A stretch of DNA of 34,561 nucleotides from Nocardiopsis endophytica (lineage in GTDB: Bacteria; Actinomycetota; Actinomycetes; Streptosporangiales; Streptosporangiaceae): positions 1-34,561 of the forward strand of contig NZ_JAQFWQ010000078.1 of assembly GCF_027706725.1 (NCBI RefSeq). Reading direction: 5' to 3'. Below are positions 15,179-21,792 of the stretch, one piece after another. The notes under the pieces were generated by a model. It was not told the DNA's origin, did not search any database, and saw only the letters and a list, made by a program, of their open reading frames with translations. The translations under genes and the position numbers were made by a program. Numbering within the stretch: the stretch's first letter is position 1; every line of letters starts with the position of its first letter.

Positions 15179-15202
15179 CTACTATTACACATGTAGTAGA
15201 TT
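15179..15202 (+). promoter_or_regulatory. BlaI/CopY-type dyad overlapping the GNAT -10 element
   Basis: CTACTA (15179-15184) mirrors TAGTAG (15194-15199), and the centre contains TACACATGTA (15186-15195). TACA-N2-TGTA is the core recognised by CopY/BlaI/MecI repressors. TAGATT (15197-15202) is a -10 element exactly seven bases before ATG 15210, so a bound repressor would block a leaderless GNAT transcript. The site can also serve the divergent ATP-grasp gene. The AT-rich stretch stands out sharply from its surroundings. Confidence 0.65.
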
Positions 15203-15209
15203 GGCGCGC

Positions 15210-15923
15210 ATGCCTTCCCCAGCCCCTTCGGAGACACCGGCGGTGTCGCTGCGCGCCATGGAGCTCGACGACGTGCCGACCGTCGTGCGCCTGCACCGGG
15301 CCAACCTGCCCAGCGGGTTCTTCGTCGAGCTCGGCGACCGCTTCCTCGGCCGCTACTACCGCTCGTTCCTCACCAGCCCCGCCGCGGTGGCGCTCGTCGC
15401 CGAGAGCGGCGGCGCCGCCGCGGGGTTCCTGGTCGGCAGCACCGACGAGGCCGCCCACCACCGCCACCTCATGCGGTTCAGCCGCTGGGACCTGGCCCGC
15501 GCGGGGCTGGCGTCGCTGCTGGTGCGGCCCGAGCTGACGGCGAGGTTCATGCGCACCCGGGCCCGGCGCTACCTGCGGGGCATGCGCCGCTCCCCCGGGC
15601 CGGGCCCCGCCGGGAGCGGCCGGAACGCGGACGGCGGCGGAGGCACGGGCGGCGGCGAGGGCACAGGCGGTGCGCCGCTCCGCACCGGCGTGCTCAGCCA
15701 CATCGCCGTCGACAGCGGGGTGCGCCGCAGCGGGGTCGGCGCGGTCCTGGTCGGCGGGTTCACCGGCATCGCGCGCGTGCACGGCGTGGAACGGCTGCGG
15801 CTGTACACCGGGCACGACAACCAGGCGGCGCAGCGCTTCTACCGGCGGCTCGGGTGGGAGGAGCAGCCGGTGCAGCACGACATCGACGGCGTGCCGTGGA
15901 CGCCGTTCGTCCTCGACCTGTGA
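15210..15923 (+). CDS. GNAT family N-acetyltransferase
   Basis: The 237-residue protein transfers an acyl group from acyl-CoA to an amine; the substrate is unknown. The GNAT fold is split. Residues about 11-80 hold the first strands (LRAMELDDVPTVVRLHRANL and AGFLVGS). A basic and Gly-rich insert occupies about 110-156. Motif A lies at about 161-184 (LSHIAVDSGVRRSGVGAVLV, with RRSGVG as the pyrophosphate loop), and NQAAQRFYRRLGW (204-216) completes the fold. ATG 15210 has no ribosome site but a -10 TAGATT seven bases upstream, so it is probably leaderless. It is divergent from the ATP-grasp gene across a shared operator, which suggests a common pathway or stimulus. Confidence 0.85.
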   Translation: MPSPAPSETPAVSLRAMELDDVPTVVRLHRANLPSGFFVELGDRFLGRYYRSFLTSPAAVALVAESGGAAAGFLVGSTDEAAHHRHLMRFSRWDLARAGLASLLVRPELTARFMRTRARRYLRGMRRSPGPGPAGSGRNADGGGGTGGGEGTGGAPLRTGVLSHIAVDSGVRRSGVGAVLVGGFTGIARVHGVERLRLYTGHDNQAAQRFYRRLGWEEQPVQHDIDGVPWTPFVLDL

Positions 15924-15967
15924 CGCGCCGCCGACCGGCCGCGCCCCCGGTACCGCGGACCGGCGCG
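15924..15967. terminator. Bidirectional terminator after GNAT
   Basis: Outer arms CGCGCCG (15924-15930) and CGGCGCG (15961-15967) enclose an inner stem CCGCG (15939-15943) with CGCGG (15954-15958). The structure fills the gap between the convergent GNAT gene and the following minus-strand gene. Confidence 0.6.
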
Positions 15968-15968
15968 G

Positions 15969-16355
15969 TCAGCGGAACTCGTGCACGACCTGGATCTCGC
16001 CGACGATGTGCGCGTTGAACTCGTCGAGCTCTTCGGTCGGGACCCAGAGTTCGAGGATGGTCCTTCCCCCGGCCTGCCGGACGGGGTAGCGCTCCAAGAA
16101 CGCCGAGTCGACCTCGAAGCGCGTCACGAACCCCGCCCCATCGTGGCGGACGTTCCAGTCCCGGGCGATCCTGATCGCGTAGTCCTCGTTGAGCACGGGG
16201 TAGAAGATGGGCTGCTCCGGAAGGCGGGGCGGCCAGGCGCGCCAGCCGAGTTCGCGGACCAGATCCAGCTCGACCGGGCCCGTCGGACGCCACAGGGTCG
16301 TCGTCGCCCGCCCGGACGAAGGGCCGGGTGCGGTGCCGGGGGCCGGGCCGGACAT
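15969..16355 (-). CDS. Conserved protein of the type annotated ADP-ribosylation/crystallin J1
   Basis: The 128-residue soluble protein has a Gly/Pro/Ser-rich start (1-15), then a compact conserved domain: TTTLWRPTGPVELDLVRELG, WPPRLPEQPIFYPVLNEDYA, ARDWN, VTRFEV, and a C-terminal ELDEFNAHIVGEIQVVHEFR. Many bacteria carry this family under the name ADP-ribosylation/crystallin J1, but I know of no demonstrated activity, and the ADP-ribosylhydrolase metal motifs are not evident. ATG 16355 has no strong ribosome site; a start nearer residue 17 is possible. It is convergent with the GNAT gene and divergent from the DUF6891 gene. Confidence 0.75.
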   Translation of the reverse strand: MSGPAPGTAPGPSSGRATTTLWRPTGPVELDLVRELGWRAWPPRLPEQPIFYPVLNEDYAIRIARDWNVRHDGAGFVTRFEVDSAFLERYPVRQAGGRTILELWVPTEELDEFNAHIVGEIQVVHEFR

Positions 16356-16399
16356 GAGTGCGCTCCGTTCTGTTGCCGAATCTGTCGCCGAACCCCGCC

Positions 16400-17020
16400 A
16401 TGATGGCGGACATGGACACGGATAACACCTCGATTTCGACCGAAGCCGCCTCCGAGGGCGGGCCCGGCCCCGGGTACGACGAGGCGGCGGAGGAAGCCGA
16501 AGAGTGCGCGCGGCTGCTGGTCCGCCGCGGATTCACCTCGTTCGAGACGGCGGTCCAGGAGGTCGCCCATGAGTTCGGCGACCGGCTTCCGGCGGCACGC
16601 GCCCGGAACATCGTCGAGGACGTCTGGGAGGAGGCCGTCCGCGCGCTTCGAACCGCCGCCGGGCCGACCGACAACGACCGCCTGGACTCGGTCTTCCGGG
16701 AGCTGCGCAAGAGCGGCATCGAGGCCCTGCAGGACTTCTCCTGCTGCCAGACCTGCGCGCTGGATGCGATCGCCCCGAGCGGGGACAGGGATCGCGGTTA
16801 CGTCTTCTACCACGGCCAGGACACCGACCGGGCGATCGGCGGCGGCGGGCTGATGCTGTCGTACGGGGCCTTCGGCGGCGACGAGGAGGCGGCCACCGCG
16901 ATCGGCCGCGAGGTGGTCGGGCTGATCGGTGAGGCCGGCCTCACCGCCCACTGGGGCGGCGACCCGGGCAAGCGGATCGAGATCTCCCCCATGAATTGGC
17001 TCCGCCGCCTGCCCGGGTAG
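16400..17020 (+). CDS. DUF6891 family protein
   Basis: This is a soluble protein of about 206 residues and unknown function. An acidic N-terminus leads into a helical segment (EEAEECARLLVRRGFTSFET and AVQEVAHEF), then DFSCCQTCALDAI with three close cysteines, RGYVFYHGQDTDRAIGGGGL, and a C-terminal AHWGGDPGKRIEISPMNW. The FYHGQDT and SYGAF wording is what I associate with DUF6891. Three ATGs (16400, 16403, 16412) are possible starts and none has a strong ribosome site. It is divergent from the preceding small gene with only 44 bases between them, so their promoters overlap. Confidence 0.72.
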   Translation: MMADMDTDNTSISTEAASEGGPGPGYDEAAEEAEECARLLVRRGFTSFETAVQEVAHEFGDRLPAARARNIVEDVWEEAVRALRTAAGPTDNDRLDSVFRELRKSGIEALQDFSCCQTCALDAIAPSGDRDRGYVFYHGQDTDRAIGGGGLMLSYGAFGGDEEAATAIGREVVGLIGEAGLTAHWGGDPGKRIEISPMNWLRRLPG

Positions 17021-17048
17021 CGCCCCAGGAGCGGACCGGCGCGCGGGC

Positions 17049-17085
17049 GTGGCAGTTTCCCGGGGAAACGTGTCCGTCCTGCCAC
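17049..17085. repeat. Nested inverted repeat after DUF6891
   Basis: Inner palindrome GTTTCCC-G-GGGAAAC (17055-17069) lies within outer arms GTGGCAG (17049-17055) and CTGCCAC (17079-17085). The two alternative stems share G17055. It begins 28 bases after the DUF6891 stop. It could be a terminator or an operator for the membrane operon that follows. Confidence 0.6.
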
Positions 17086-17167
17086 TGGGAACGGGATGCG
17101 GTGGGGCAATAGCTTTCAGGGCGCACCGGCCGTCGCCGGATTCTCCACCGTTCCTGAAGGAGCCTCG

Positions 17168-17257
17168 ATGCGCCCCAGTACAGCCGTGCCCGCCGCAGGT
17201 CCCCCGATCCCGGGCAGGGCCCCTGACCCGCGCCCCCGCCCGGGAGCGGCGAGCTGA
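17168..17257 (+). CDS. Small ORF of 29 codons leading the DUF2269 operon
   Basis: ATG 17168 follows a textbook AAGGAG (17157-17162) at five bases. The peptide, MRPSTAVPAAGPPIPGRAPD followed by PRPRPGAAS, is Pro/Arg/Ala-rich without a membrane segment. It stops two bases before ATG 17260 of the DUF2269 gene and is in a different frame. It may be a leader peptide that couples translation into the operon, or a real small protein. No family is recognised. The ribosome site is much stronger than that of the following gene. Confidence 0.45.
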   Translation: MRPSTAVPAAGPPIPGRAPDPRPRPGAAS

Positions 17258-17259
17258 CC

Positions 17260-17727
17260 ATGGCCAAGCTGTTCCTCTCCCTGCACGTCATCGCCGCGAT
17301 CATCGCCATCGGCCCGGTCACCGTCGCCGCCAGCATGTTCCCCCCGGCCCTGCGCCGGGCCCACGCCTCCGGCCCTCCGCACGAGGGACTCGGCACCCTG
17401 CGCCTGCTGCACCGGCTCTGCCGTGTCTACGCCTACGTCGGCATCGCCGTGCCGGTCTTCGGATTCGCCACCGCGAGCGCGCTGGGGGTGCTCGGCGACA
17501 CGTGGCTCCTCGTGTCGATCGCCCTGACCGCCGCGGCCGCGGGCGTCCTCGCCCTGAAGATCCTCCCCGTCCAGGCCCGCGAGGTCGCGGCCCTGGACGG
17601 AGCGGAGGCCGGGGGCGGCTCCGTGCCGCCCGGCCGCCTGGCCATGGTCACCGGGGTGTTCAACCTTCTCTGGGTGGTGGTCACGGTCCTGATGATCGTC
17701 CGGCCCGGCTCGACCACCGGGGTGTGA
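17260..17727 (+). CDS. DUF2269 family membrane protein
   Basis: The 155-residue integral membrane protein has four hydrophobic helices (about 3-25, 55-75, 82-100 and 127-147). The wording LSLHVIAAIIAIGPVTVAAS at the start, YVGIAVPVFGFA in the middle and FNLLWVVVTVLMIVRPGSTTG at the end matches what I know of actinobacterial DUF2269 proteins. Function is unknown. It is first of three overlapping membrane genes. The stop TGA overlaps the next gene's GTG (GTGA), so translation is probably coupled. A 29-codon small ORF sits immediately upstream. Confidence 0.82.
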   Translation: MAKLFLSLHVIAAIIAIGPVTVAASMFPPALRRAHASGPPHEGLGTLRLLHRLCRVYAYVGIAVPVFGFATASALGVLGDTWLLVSIALTAAAAGVLALKILPVQAREVAALDGAEAGGGSVPPGRLAMVTGVFNLLWVVVTVLMIVRPGSTTGV

Positions 17728-18008
17728 GCGTGAACTCCCTGATCCTGCGCGTCGGGGCGCACATCGAGTTCGCCTCCCTCCTGGTCATGCTGGCCAATCT
17801 GGCGACGGTGCACCATGACGCGGTGTCGTCGCTGATGGGGCCGGTGCACGGCTGCGCCTACCTCTTCGTGGCCGTCGGGGTGTGGGCCTACGGCGGGGCC
17901 TCCCCCGCGGCCCGGCTCCTCGCCCTCGTCCCCGGCATCGGCGGCCTGCTGGCCGTGCGCCGCATCGGGTCTCCCGGCACCGCCTCCTCCGCCTCTGAAG
18001 GAGACTGA
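17724..18008 (+). CDS. DUF3817-like small membrane protein
   Basis: The 94-residue protein begins at GTG 17724, overlapping the previous stop codon by four bases; GTG 17730 is an in-frame alternative. Two or three hydrophobic segments carry AHIEFASLLVMLANLATVH and SSLMGPVHGCAYLFVAVGVW. The GPVHG motif after an acidic helix recalls DUF3817, but the match is from memory and moderate. A final helix with LALVPGIGGLLAVRRIG follows. It ends in TGATG, sharing one base with the DUF6010 ATG. Its role is unknown; coupling to DUF2269 and DUF6010 suggests a membrane complex. Confidence 0.7.
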   Translation: MSVNSLILRVGAHIEFASLLVMLANLATVHHDAVSSLMGPVHGCAYLFVAVGVWAYGGASPAARLLALVPGIGGLLAVRRIGSPGTASSASEGD

Positions 18009-18577
18009 TGGACGTCCTGCCTTACGTCATGCCCATCGCCATCGGCGTCCTCTATGCGTCGGCGATGTCGCTCATCCCCGAGCCGCACCGGAGGCCGTTC
18101 AACGCCGTGATGGTCGCCGGGGCCGGTGCCGCCTATCTGAGCGGCGGCGGCTTAGGGGTCGGCGAGATGGCCTTCGCCGCCGTCGTGGCGGTCGTCGCCT
18201 ACAAGGGCCTGAACTCGTGGACGTTCATCGGAATCGCCTGGCTCCTGCACACCGTGTGGGACATCGTCCACCACTTGCGCGGCGAGCCGATCCTCCCCTT
18301 CTTCCACGACTCGTCGCTCGGATGCGCCATCTGTGACCCGGTGATCGCCTTGTGGTGCTTCGCCGGCGGCCGGACCCCGCGCGAGCTGCTGCAGAGCCTG
18401 AAGCGATCGCGCCCGGTCGAGAAGTCGGAGCATCCTCCGGTCCGGGACGGTCAGGACGGGCGGGAGGGCTGGTCGCCCTCGCCGCCCTCCTGGTCGCCCC
18501 AGAGGACGCGCTCGCTCCCCCGGCCCTGGATGAACGCGACGGCGTCCATGCCGTCGATCCCGTCGATCGGGATGTAG
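18008..18577 (+). CDS. DUF6010 family membrane protein with an extra C-terminal tail
   Basis: The 189-residue protein has DUF6010 features: LYASAMSLIPEPHRRPFNAV, MVAGAGAAYLSGGGLGVGEM, FIGIAWLLHTVWDIVHHLRG and SSLGCAICDPVIALWCF. These give about four membrane segments with His and Cys residues (HH, CAIC) that could bind metal. ATG 18008 has GAAGGAG upstream and overlaps the previous stop. Family members I know end soon after the CAICD helix, at about 130 residues. Here a polar Ser/Pro/Arg-rich tail of about 55 residues continues. Its last 41 residues lie antisense to the end of the erythromycin-esterase gene. A lost stop codon is a likely explanation. Confidence 0.8.
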   Translation: MDVLPYVMPIAIGVLYASAMSLIPEPHRRPFNAVMVAGAGAAYLSGGGLGVGEMAFAAVVAVVAYKGLNSWTFIGIAWLLHTVWDIVHHLRGEPILPFFHDSSLGCAICDPVIALWCFAGGRTPRELLQSLKRSRPVEKSEHPPVRDGQDGREGWSPSPPSWSPQRTRSLPRPWMNATASMPSIPSIGM

Positions 18578-19758
18578 CGCGGGTCCCTCAGGTCCTTCCT
18601 GGAGTGGAGGGGCCTTTCTTCCGAGCGCACGTCGCGCAGCGCGCCCGCCGGGAAGAGCGCCCCTTCCCGCGCGCGCGACGTCCCCGGGGCGAGTGCCTGT
18701 GAAAGCACCCCTTGCAGGCTGCCCGAGTCGCCCACTGCGGCGTCGGTCCCCTCCGCCTCGGCCATGTCGGAGGCGATGACGACGTACCGGTCCTTGAGCT
18801 CAGGGGCGATCAGGGCGCCCGCGCACCACCACTTCACTGCCGTACCGGCCATGTCCATCACGGTCCGCCGCTTCCACACGTGGGCATTGTGCGCGAACAC
18901 CAGGGTCGGCCCGCGCTCCGCCTCCGCTGCGACGACGGCCTTCAGGTTCGCGGCCATCATCGCGTCCCGCAGGCCGCCCAACGCCGCGAGCCGCTCCGGC
19001 ATCGACGCCGTCCACGCCATCGCCGAGTGATAGCGGAGCAGCCCCAGGGCGGTCCGGATGAGCATGTGCGCGTCTTGGTAGGCGGCGTCGGATGACTCCT
19101 CTCGAAGCGCTGGGGCCTCGGCCTCCATCAGGGCGAGAAGGTCGTCGGCGATGGGGCGCAAAGCGCGCGCTGCTTCGGTATCCCCCACCGACTGAGCGGG
19201 GTCCATCATCGCCGCGTCGGAGGCCCAGACACCGTCGAACCCGAGGAGCTCGTCGATCCGCTCCTTCGAGTGCCTGACACGTGTCTGCCCCAGATGCTCG
19301 AGCAGGTACCCGTGGGCACCCCTCAGTGCAGCGCTCGGGCTGGGAGCGGCCATCATCTCCATGGGCCCGTCGAAGCCGTAGAACCTGACCCGGTCGCCCG
19401 GCTCACGGTCCGCGTTGAACTCCCTCAGCCAGGACACCAGGGCGCGGTTGGAGGGCAGCGCACCGAACTCGTGGCTGAAGCCGCGCGCCATGACCCCGTC
19501 CAGGTCGCCTTGGCCATCAGTGACGTAGGCGTCCACGGTGGGCCCCGCCAGGCAGTCGCTCTCGATCGCGACCGACCGGAAGCCCCGATGGCGCACCAGG
19601 TACTCGATGATCCGGTTGCGCAGCAGCGGGAACGCTTCGATCCCATGGGTGGGCTCACCGACCCCGAGCAGGGCCGGAGTGCGGTCCAGCGTGTCGAGGT
19701 AGCGGGCGATGGCCTCCCCGGCCCGGTCCCCGCCGTCCCCGAAATCGAACCTCTCCAT
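18451..19758 (-). CDS. Erythromycin esterase family hydrolase
   Basis: The 435-residue enzyme belongs to the Ere/succinoglycan-esterase superfamily; some members open the macrolide lactone ring, but many have other or unknown substrates. The catalytic start shows LGVGEPTHGIEAF (Glu35, His38, Glu41), followed by RSVAIESD, FYGFDGPMEM, and FAHNAHVWK with the second conserved His. The end reads YIPIDGIDGMDAVAFIQ. ATG 19758 has GGGAGAGG about ten bases upstream; earlier in-frame starts add a Cys-rich, unlikely leader. It is divergent from a TioE-like MerR regulator and overlaps the DUF6010 gene by 127 bases tail to tail. Macrolide resistance cannot be claimed from sequence alone. Confidence 0.88.
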   Translation of the reverse strand: MERFDFGDGGDRAGEAIARYLDTLDRTPALLGVGEPTHGIEAFPLLRNRIIEYLVRHRGFRSVAIESDCLAGPTVDAYVTDGQGDLDGVMARGFSHEFGALPSNRALVSWLREFNADREPGDRVRFYGFDGPMEMMAAPSPSAALRGAHGYLLEHLGQTRVRHSKERIDELLGFDGVWASDAAMMDPAQSVGDTEAARALRPIADDLLALMEAEAPALREESSDAAYQDAHMLIRTALGLLRYHSAMAWTASMPERLAALGGLRDAMMAANLKAVVAAEAERGPTLVFAHNAHVWKRRTVMDMAGTAVKWWCAGALIAPELKDRYVVIASDMAEAEGTDAAVGDSGSLQGVLSQALAPGTSRAREGALFPAGALRDVRSEERPLHSRKDLRDPRYIPIDGIDGMDAVAFIQGRGSERVLWGDQEGGEGDQPSRPS

Positions 19759-19848
19759 CACGAGACCGCCTCTCCCACGCAGGTGTGTTCCGCACACGAG
19801 TCCGCCGTCCGCGCCCTCTGTGCAGCCTGAACACCTTCGACCGTATCC

Positions 19849-19865
19849 TTGAACGATCGGTTGAG
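19849..19865. promoter_or_regulatory. Possible operator between the Ere-like and MerR genes
   Basis: AACGATCGGTT (19852-19862) is palindromic except for one position, flanked by TTG and GAG. On the minus strand TACGGT (19840-19845) could be a -10 for the esterase gene. MerR-type proteins act on dyads inside long promoter spacers, so this is the best candidate in the 160-base divergent region. The evidence is weak. Confidence 0.3.
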
Positions 19866-19918
19866 ACTTAGACCCGACAGTCCCTGTGAACCGCGCGAAA
19901 ACCTTCAACCGGAGGACC

Positions 19919-20719
19919 ATGCCACCCCGCCGCGCCGCACTCCGCCCGGCCGACCTCGCCGGCGAGCACGGGCTGTCCGCCCAGGCCGTGCGCAACTACG
20001 AGGAGCAGGGCATCCTGCCGCCCGCCGAGCGCGGCGCGAACGGGTACCGGCGGTACGGCGCCGCGCACGCCCAGGCCCTCCGGGCCTTCCTCGCCCTGCG
20101 GCAGGGCTTCGGCCACCGGACGGCGACCGAGGTGCTGAACGCGGCCAACCGCGGCGAGGAAGAGACGATGTTCCGGATCATCGACCGGGCGCACGCGGCG
20201 CTCCTGCGCGAAAGGGAGACCCTGGACGAGGTGGCGGACGCGCTTGAGGCGCTGCTCTCCTCCCCGCCCGAGCCGTCGCACCCTGTGGGCCGGGAAGGCG
20301 CCGCCCTCGCCACCGGTGAGCCGCTGACCGTCGGGGCGCTGGCCCACCGGCTCGGCCTTCATCCGGCGACGCTGCGCAAGTGGGAACGCGTGGGACTGCT
20401 GCGCCCCGAACGCGACCGGGCGACCGGGTACAGGGTGTACTCCCCCGAGGCGGCCCGCGACGCCCACGCGGCGCGGGAGCTGCGCCGGGGAGGATTCCCG
20501 CTGGCGAGGATCCGGGACTTCCTGGACCGCCTGCGCGGCGCGGGCGACCCGTCGGCCCTGGAGGCGACCCTCGACGAGTGGAGGACGAGGATCACCGCCC
20601 GCAGCAGGGCAATGCTCGCAGGAGCCCGCGAACTGGACGCCTACCTAGCCACACCACCCGCCCCAGGGCCCCTCCCCGAGGGGATCACTGCGACGCCGGG
20701 GCACGCCCCCGATCAATGA
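19919..20719 (+). CDS. TioE-like regulator with two MerR helix-turn-helix domains
   Basis: The 266-residue protein contains two complete MerR-type DNA-binding units. The first lies at about 7-75 (LAGEHGLSAQAVRNYEEQGI, then NGYRRY at 41-46). The second is at about 133-205 (VGALAHRLGLHPATLRKWER, then TGYRVYSPEAARDA), followed by a short helical tail. Fusion of two MerR repeats in one chain is the mark of the TioE group. There is no Cys-based metal site and no large drug-binding domain. ATG 19919 has GGAGG three bases upstream; GTG 19886 is an alternative start. It is divergent from the Ere-like gene and probably regulates it and itself. Confidence 0.85.
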   Translation: MPPRRAALRPADLAGEHGLSAQAVRNYEEQGILPPAERGANGYRRYGAAHAQALRAFLALRQGFGHRTATEVLNAANRGEEETMFRIIDRAHAALLRERETLDEVADALEALLSSPPEPSHPVGREGAALATGEPLTVGALAHRLGLHPATLRKWERVGLLRPERDRATGYRVYSPEAARDAHAARELRRGGFPLARIRDFLDRLRGAGDPSALEATLDEWRTRITARSRAMLAGARELDAYLATPPAPGPLPEGITATPGHAPDQ

Positions 20720-20754
20720 ACACATCCCGGCAGCCTCTCTCCCACCGGGAGCCA

Positions 20755-20782
20755 CGTGTCGAAGGGGACCCTTCGATACGCT
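20755..20782 (+). promoter_or_regulatory. Operator-like inverted repeat with -10 upstream of DUF6247
   Basis: CGTGTCGAAGGG (20755-20766) and CCCTTCGATACG (20769-20780) are 12-base arms with one mismatch around GA. TACGCT (20777-20782) fits a -10 element and overlaps the right arm, 46 bases before ATG 20829. The layout suggests a repressor site. Alternatively the hairpin terminates the MerR gene, which stops 35 bases earlier. Confidence 0.55.
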
Positions 20783-20828
20783 CCGCGTGAGCCGACGCCC
20801 CTAAAGGCCTCCAGGGAGGGAACCGTCG

Positions 20829-21191
20829 ATGAAGGGCCCGTTGACCACGGACGGCGCTCCAGTGGCCGGCTTACCTGAGAAGACGCCGGAGGCCCTGAGG
20901 AACGCTGTCATCCGCCTCGCGCCGGACGCCCTCGCGACGTTCGATTCGCATTGGGCTGAGACGGCCGACAAGATGCGCGACGAGCGGAGCCTCCTCCCCG
21001 GCCGACACTTCATCGAGCACTGGTGGACATGGGTGGCCGTCGCCAGGCACCCGGAGCGCCTCGCCCGGATGCGCCGGTGCGAGTACATCGTGGCCCACAG
21101 CGAGGACCGGGCGGAGCGCCGTGAGGCCGCCGCCGAGATCTCTCAGATCCTCGCCGCGGCCTCACACCTCCCGCCTCATTCCGGCGCGTAG
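20829..21191 (+). CDS. DUF6247 family protein
   Basis: The 120-residue soluble protein contains PEALRNAVIRLAPDALATFD, an Asp/Glu-rich helix, GRHFIEHWWTWVAVARHPER and a C-terminal helix (RAERREAAAEISQILAAA). The helical layout with HWW is what I associate with actinobacterial DUF6247 proteins. Some of these sit next to toxin-like genes, but no toxin partner is seen here. ATG 20829 has a clear AGGGAGGG ribosome site eight bases upstream. Its end overlaps the convergent reductase gene by 16 bases. An inverted repeat on its promoter suggests regulation, perhaps autoregulation. Confidence 0.62.
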   Translation: MKGPLTTDGAPVAGLPEKTPEALRNAVIRLAPDALATFDSHWAETADKMRDERSLLPGRHFIEHWWTWVAVARHPERLARMRRCEYIVAHSEDRAERREAAAEISQILAAASHLPPHSGA

Positions 21192-21763
21192 GTGGACACG
21201 ATCACGCCGCTGTCCGTCGTCGTGTTGTCCAGCAGGCGCAGGTTCTCCGGGCCTGGGCCCGATTCCGGGAACAGGCGGCGGCCCGACCCCAGCACGACCT
21301 GGTGGACGGCCAGCAGCAGCACGTCGACCAGGCGGTGCGGCAGCAGCGCGCGCACCACGTCTCCGCTGCCCATCGTCACCAGGTTGCCCTCCACGCGTTC
21401 CTTCAGGGCAGCGACGGACTCAGCGACGTCCCCGGTGACCAGTTCGGAGTTCTCCCACGGCAGCGGCTCGGTCAGCGTCGACGACACGACGTACTTCTGC
21501 GCCTCCGTCAGGGCCTTGCTGAACGGGTTGTCTCCCAGCTTGGGCCAGAACCCGGCGAACTGGACGTAGGTCCTGCGCCCGAGGAGGAGCGACCACTCCC
21601 CGGACATGTACTCCCCCATGGCCCCCTGGAGCCGCGGGTCCTGCCCGCGCTGGGCGGCCCACCCTCCCAGGTCGAACCCGTCCCGGGGGTCCTCGTCGGC
21701 GCTGCCCGGGGACTGCATGACCCCGTCGAGGCTCAAGTGCTCGATCGCGATGACCTTGCCCAT
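21176..21763 (-). CDS. RibD/dihydrofolate-reductase-like family protein
   Basis: The 195-residue protein has the fold of the RibD C-terminal reductase and dihydrofolate reductase and probably binds NADPH; the substrate is unknown. Typical segments are IEHLSLDGVMQSPG at the start, LLLGRRTYVQFAGFWP, and KYVVSSTLTEPLPWENSELV. The nucleotide-site-like GSGDVVRALLPHRLVDVLLL precedes VHQVVLGSGRRLFPE near the end. These are typical of the stand-alone YwjB/YyaP-like group. ATG 21763 has GGAAGGG upstream. A perfect inverted repeat at 21793-21809 lies 30 bases before the start. It converges on DUF6247 with a 16-base overlap. Confidence 0.85.
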   Translation of the reverse strand: MGKVIAIEHLSLDGVMQSPGSADEDPRDGFDLGGWAAQRGQDPRLQGAMGEYMSGEWSLLLGRRTYVQFAGFWPKLGDNPFSKALTEAQKYVVSSTLTEPLPWENSELVTGDVAESVAALKERVEGNLVTMGSGDVVRALLPHRLVDVLLLAVHQVVLGSGRRLFPESGPGPENLRLLDNTTTDSGVIVSTYAPE

Positions 21764-21792
21764 GGTGTGGCCCTTCCGCTGCCGCTCGTGAC

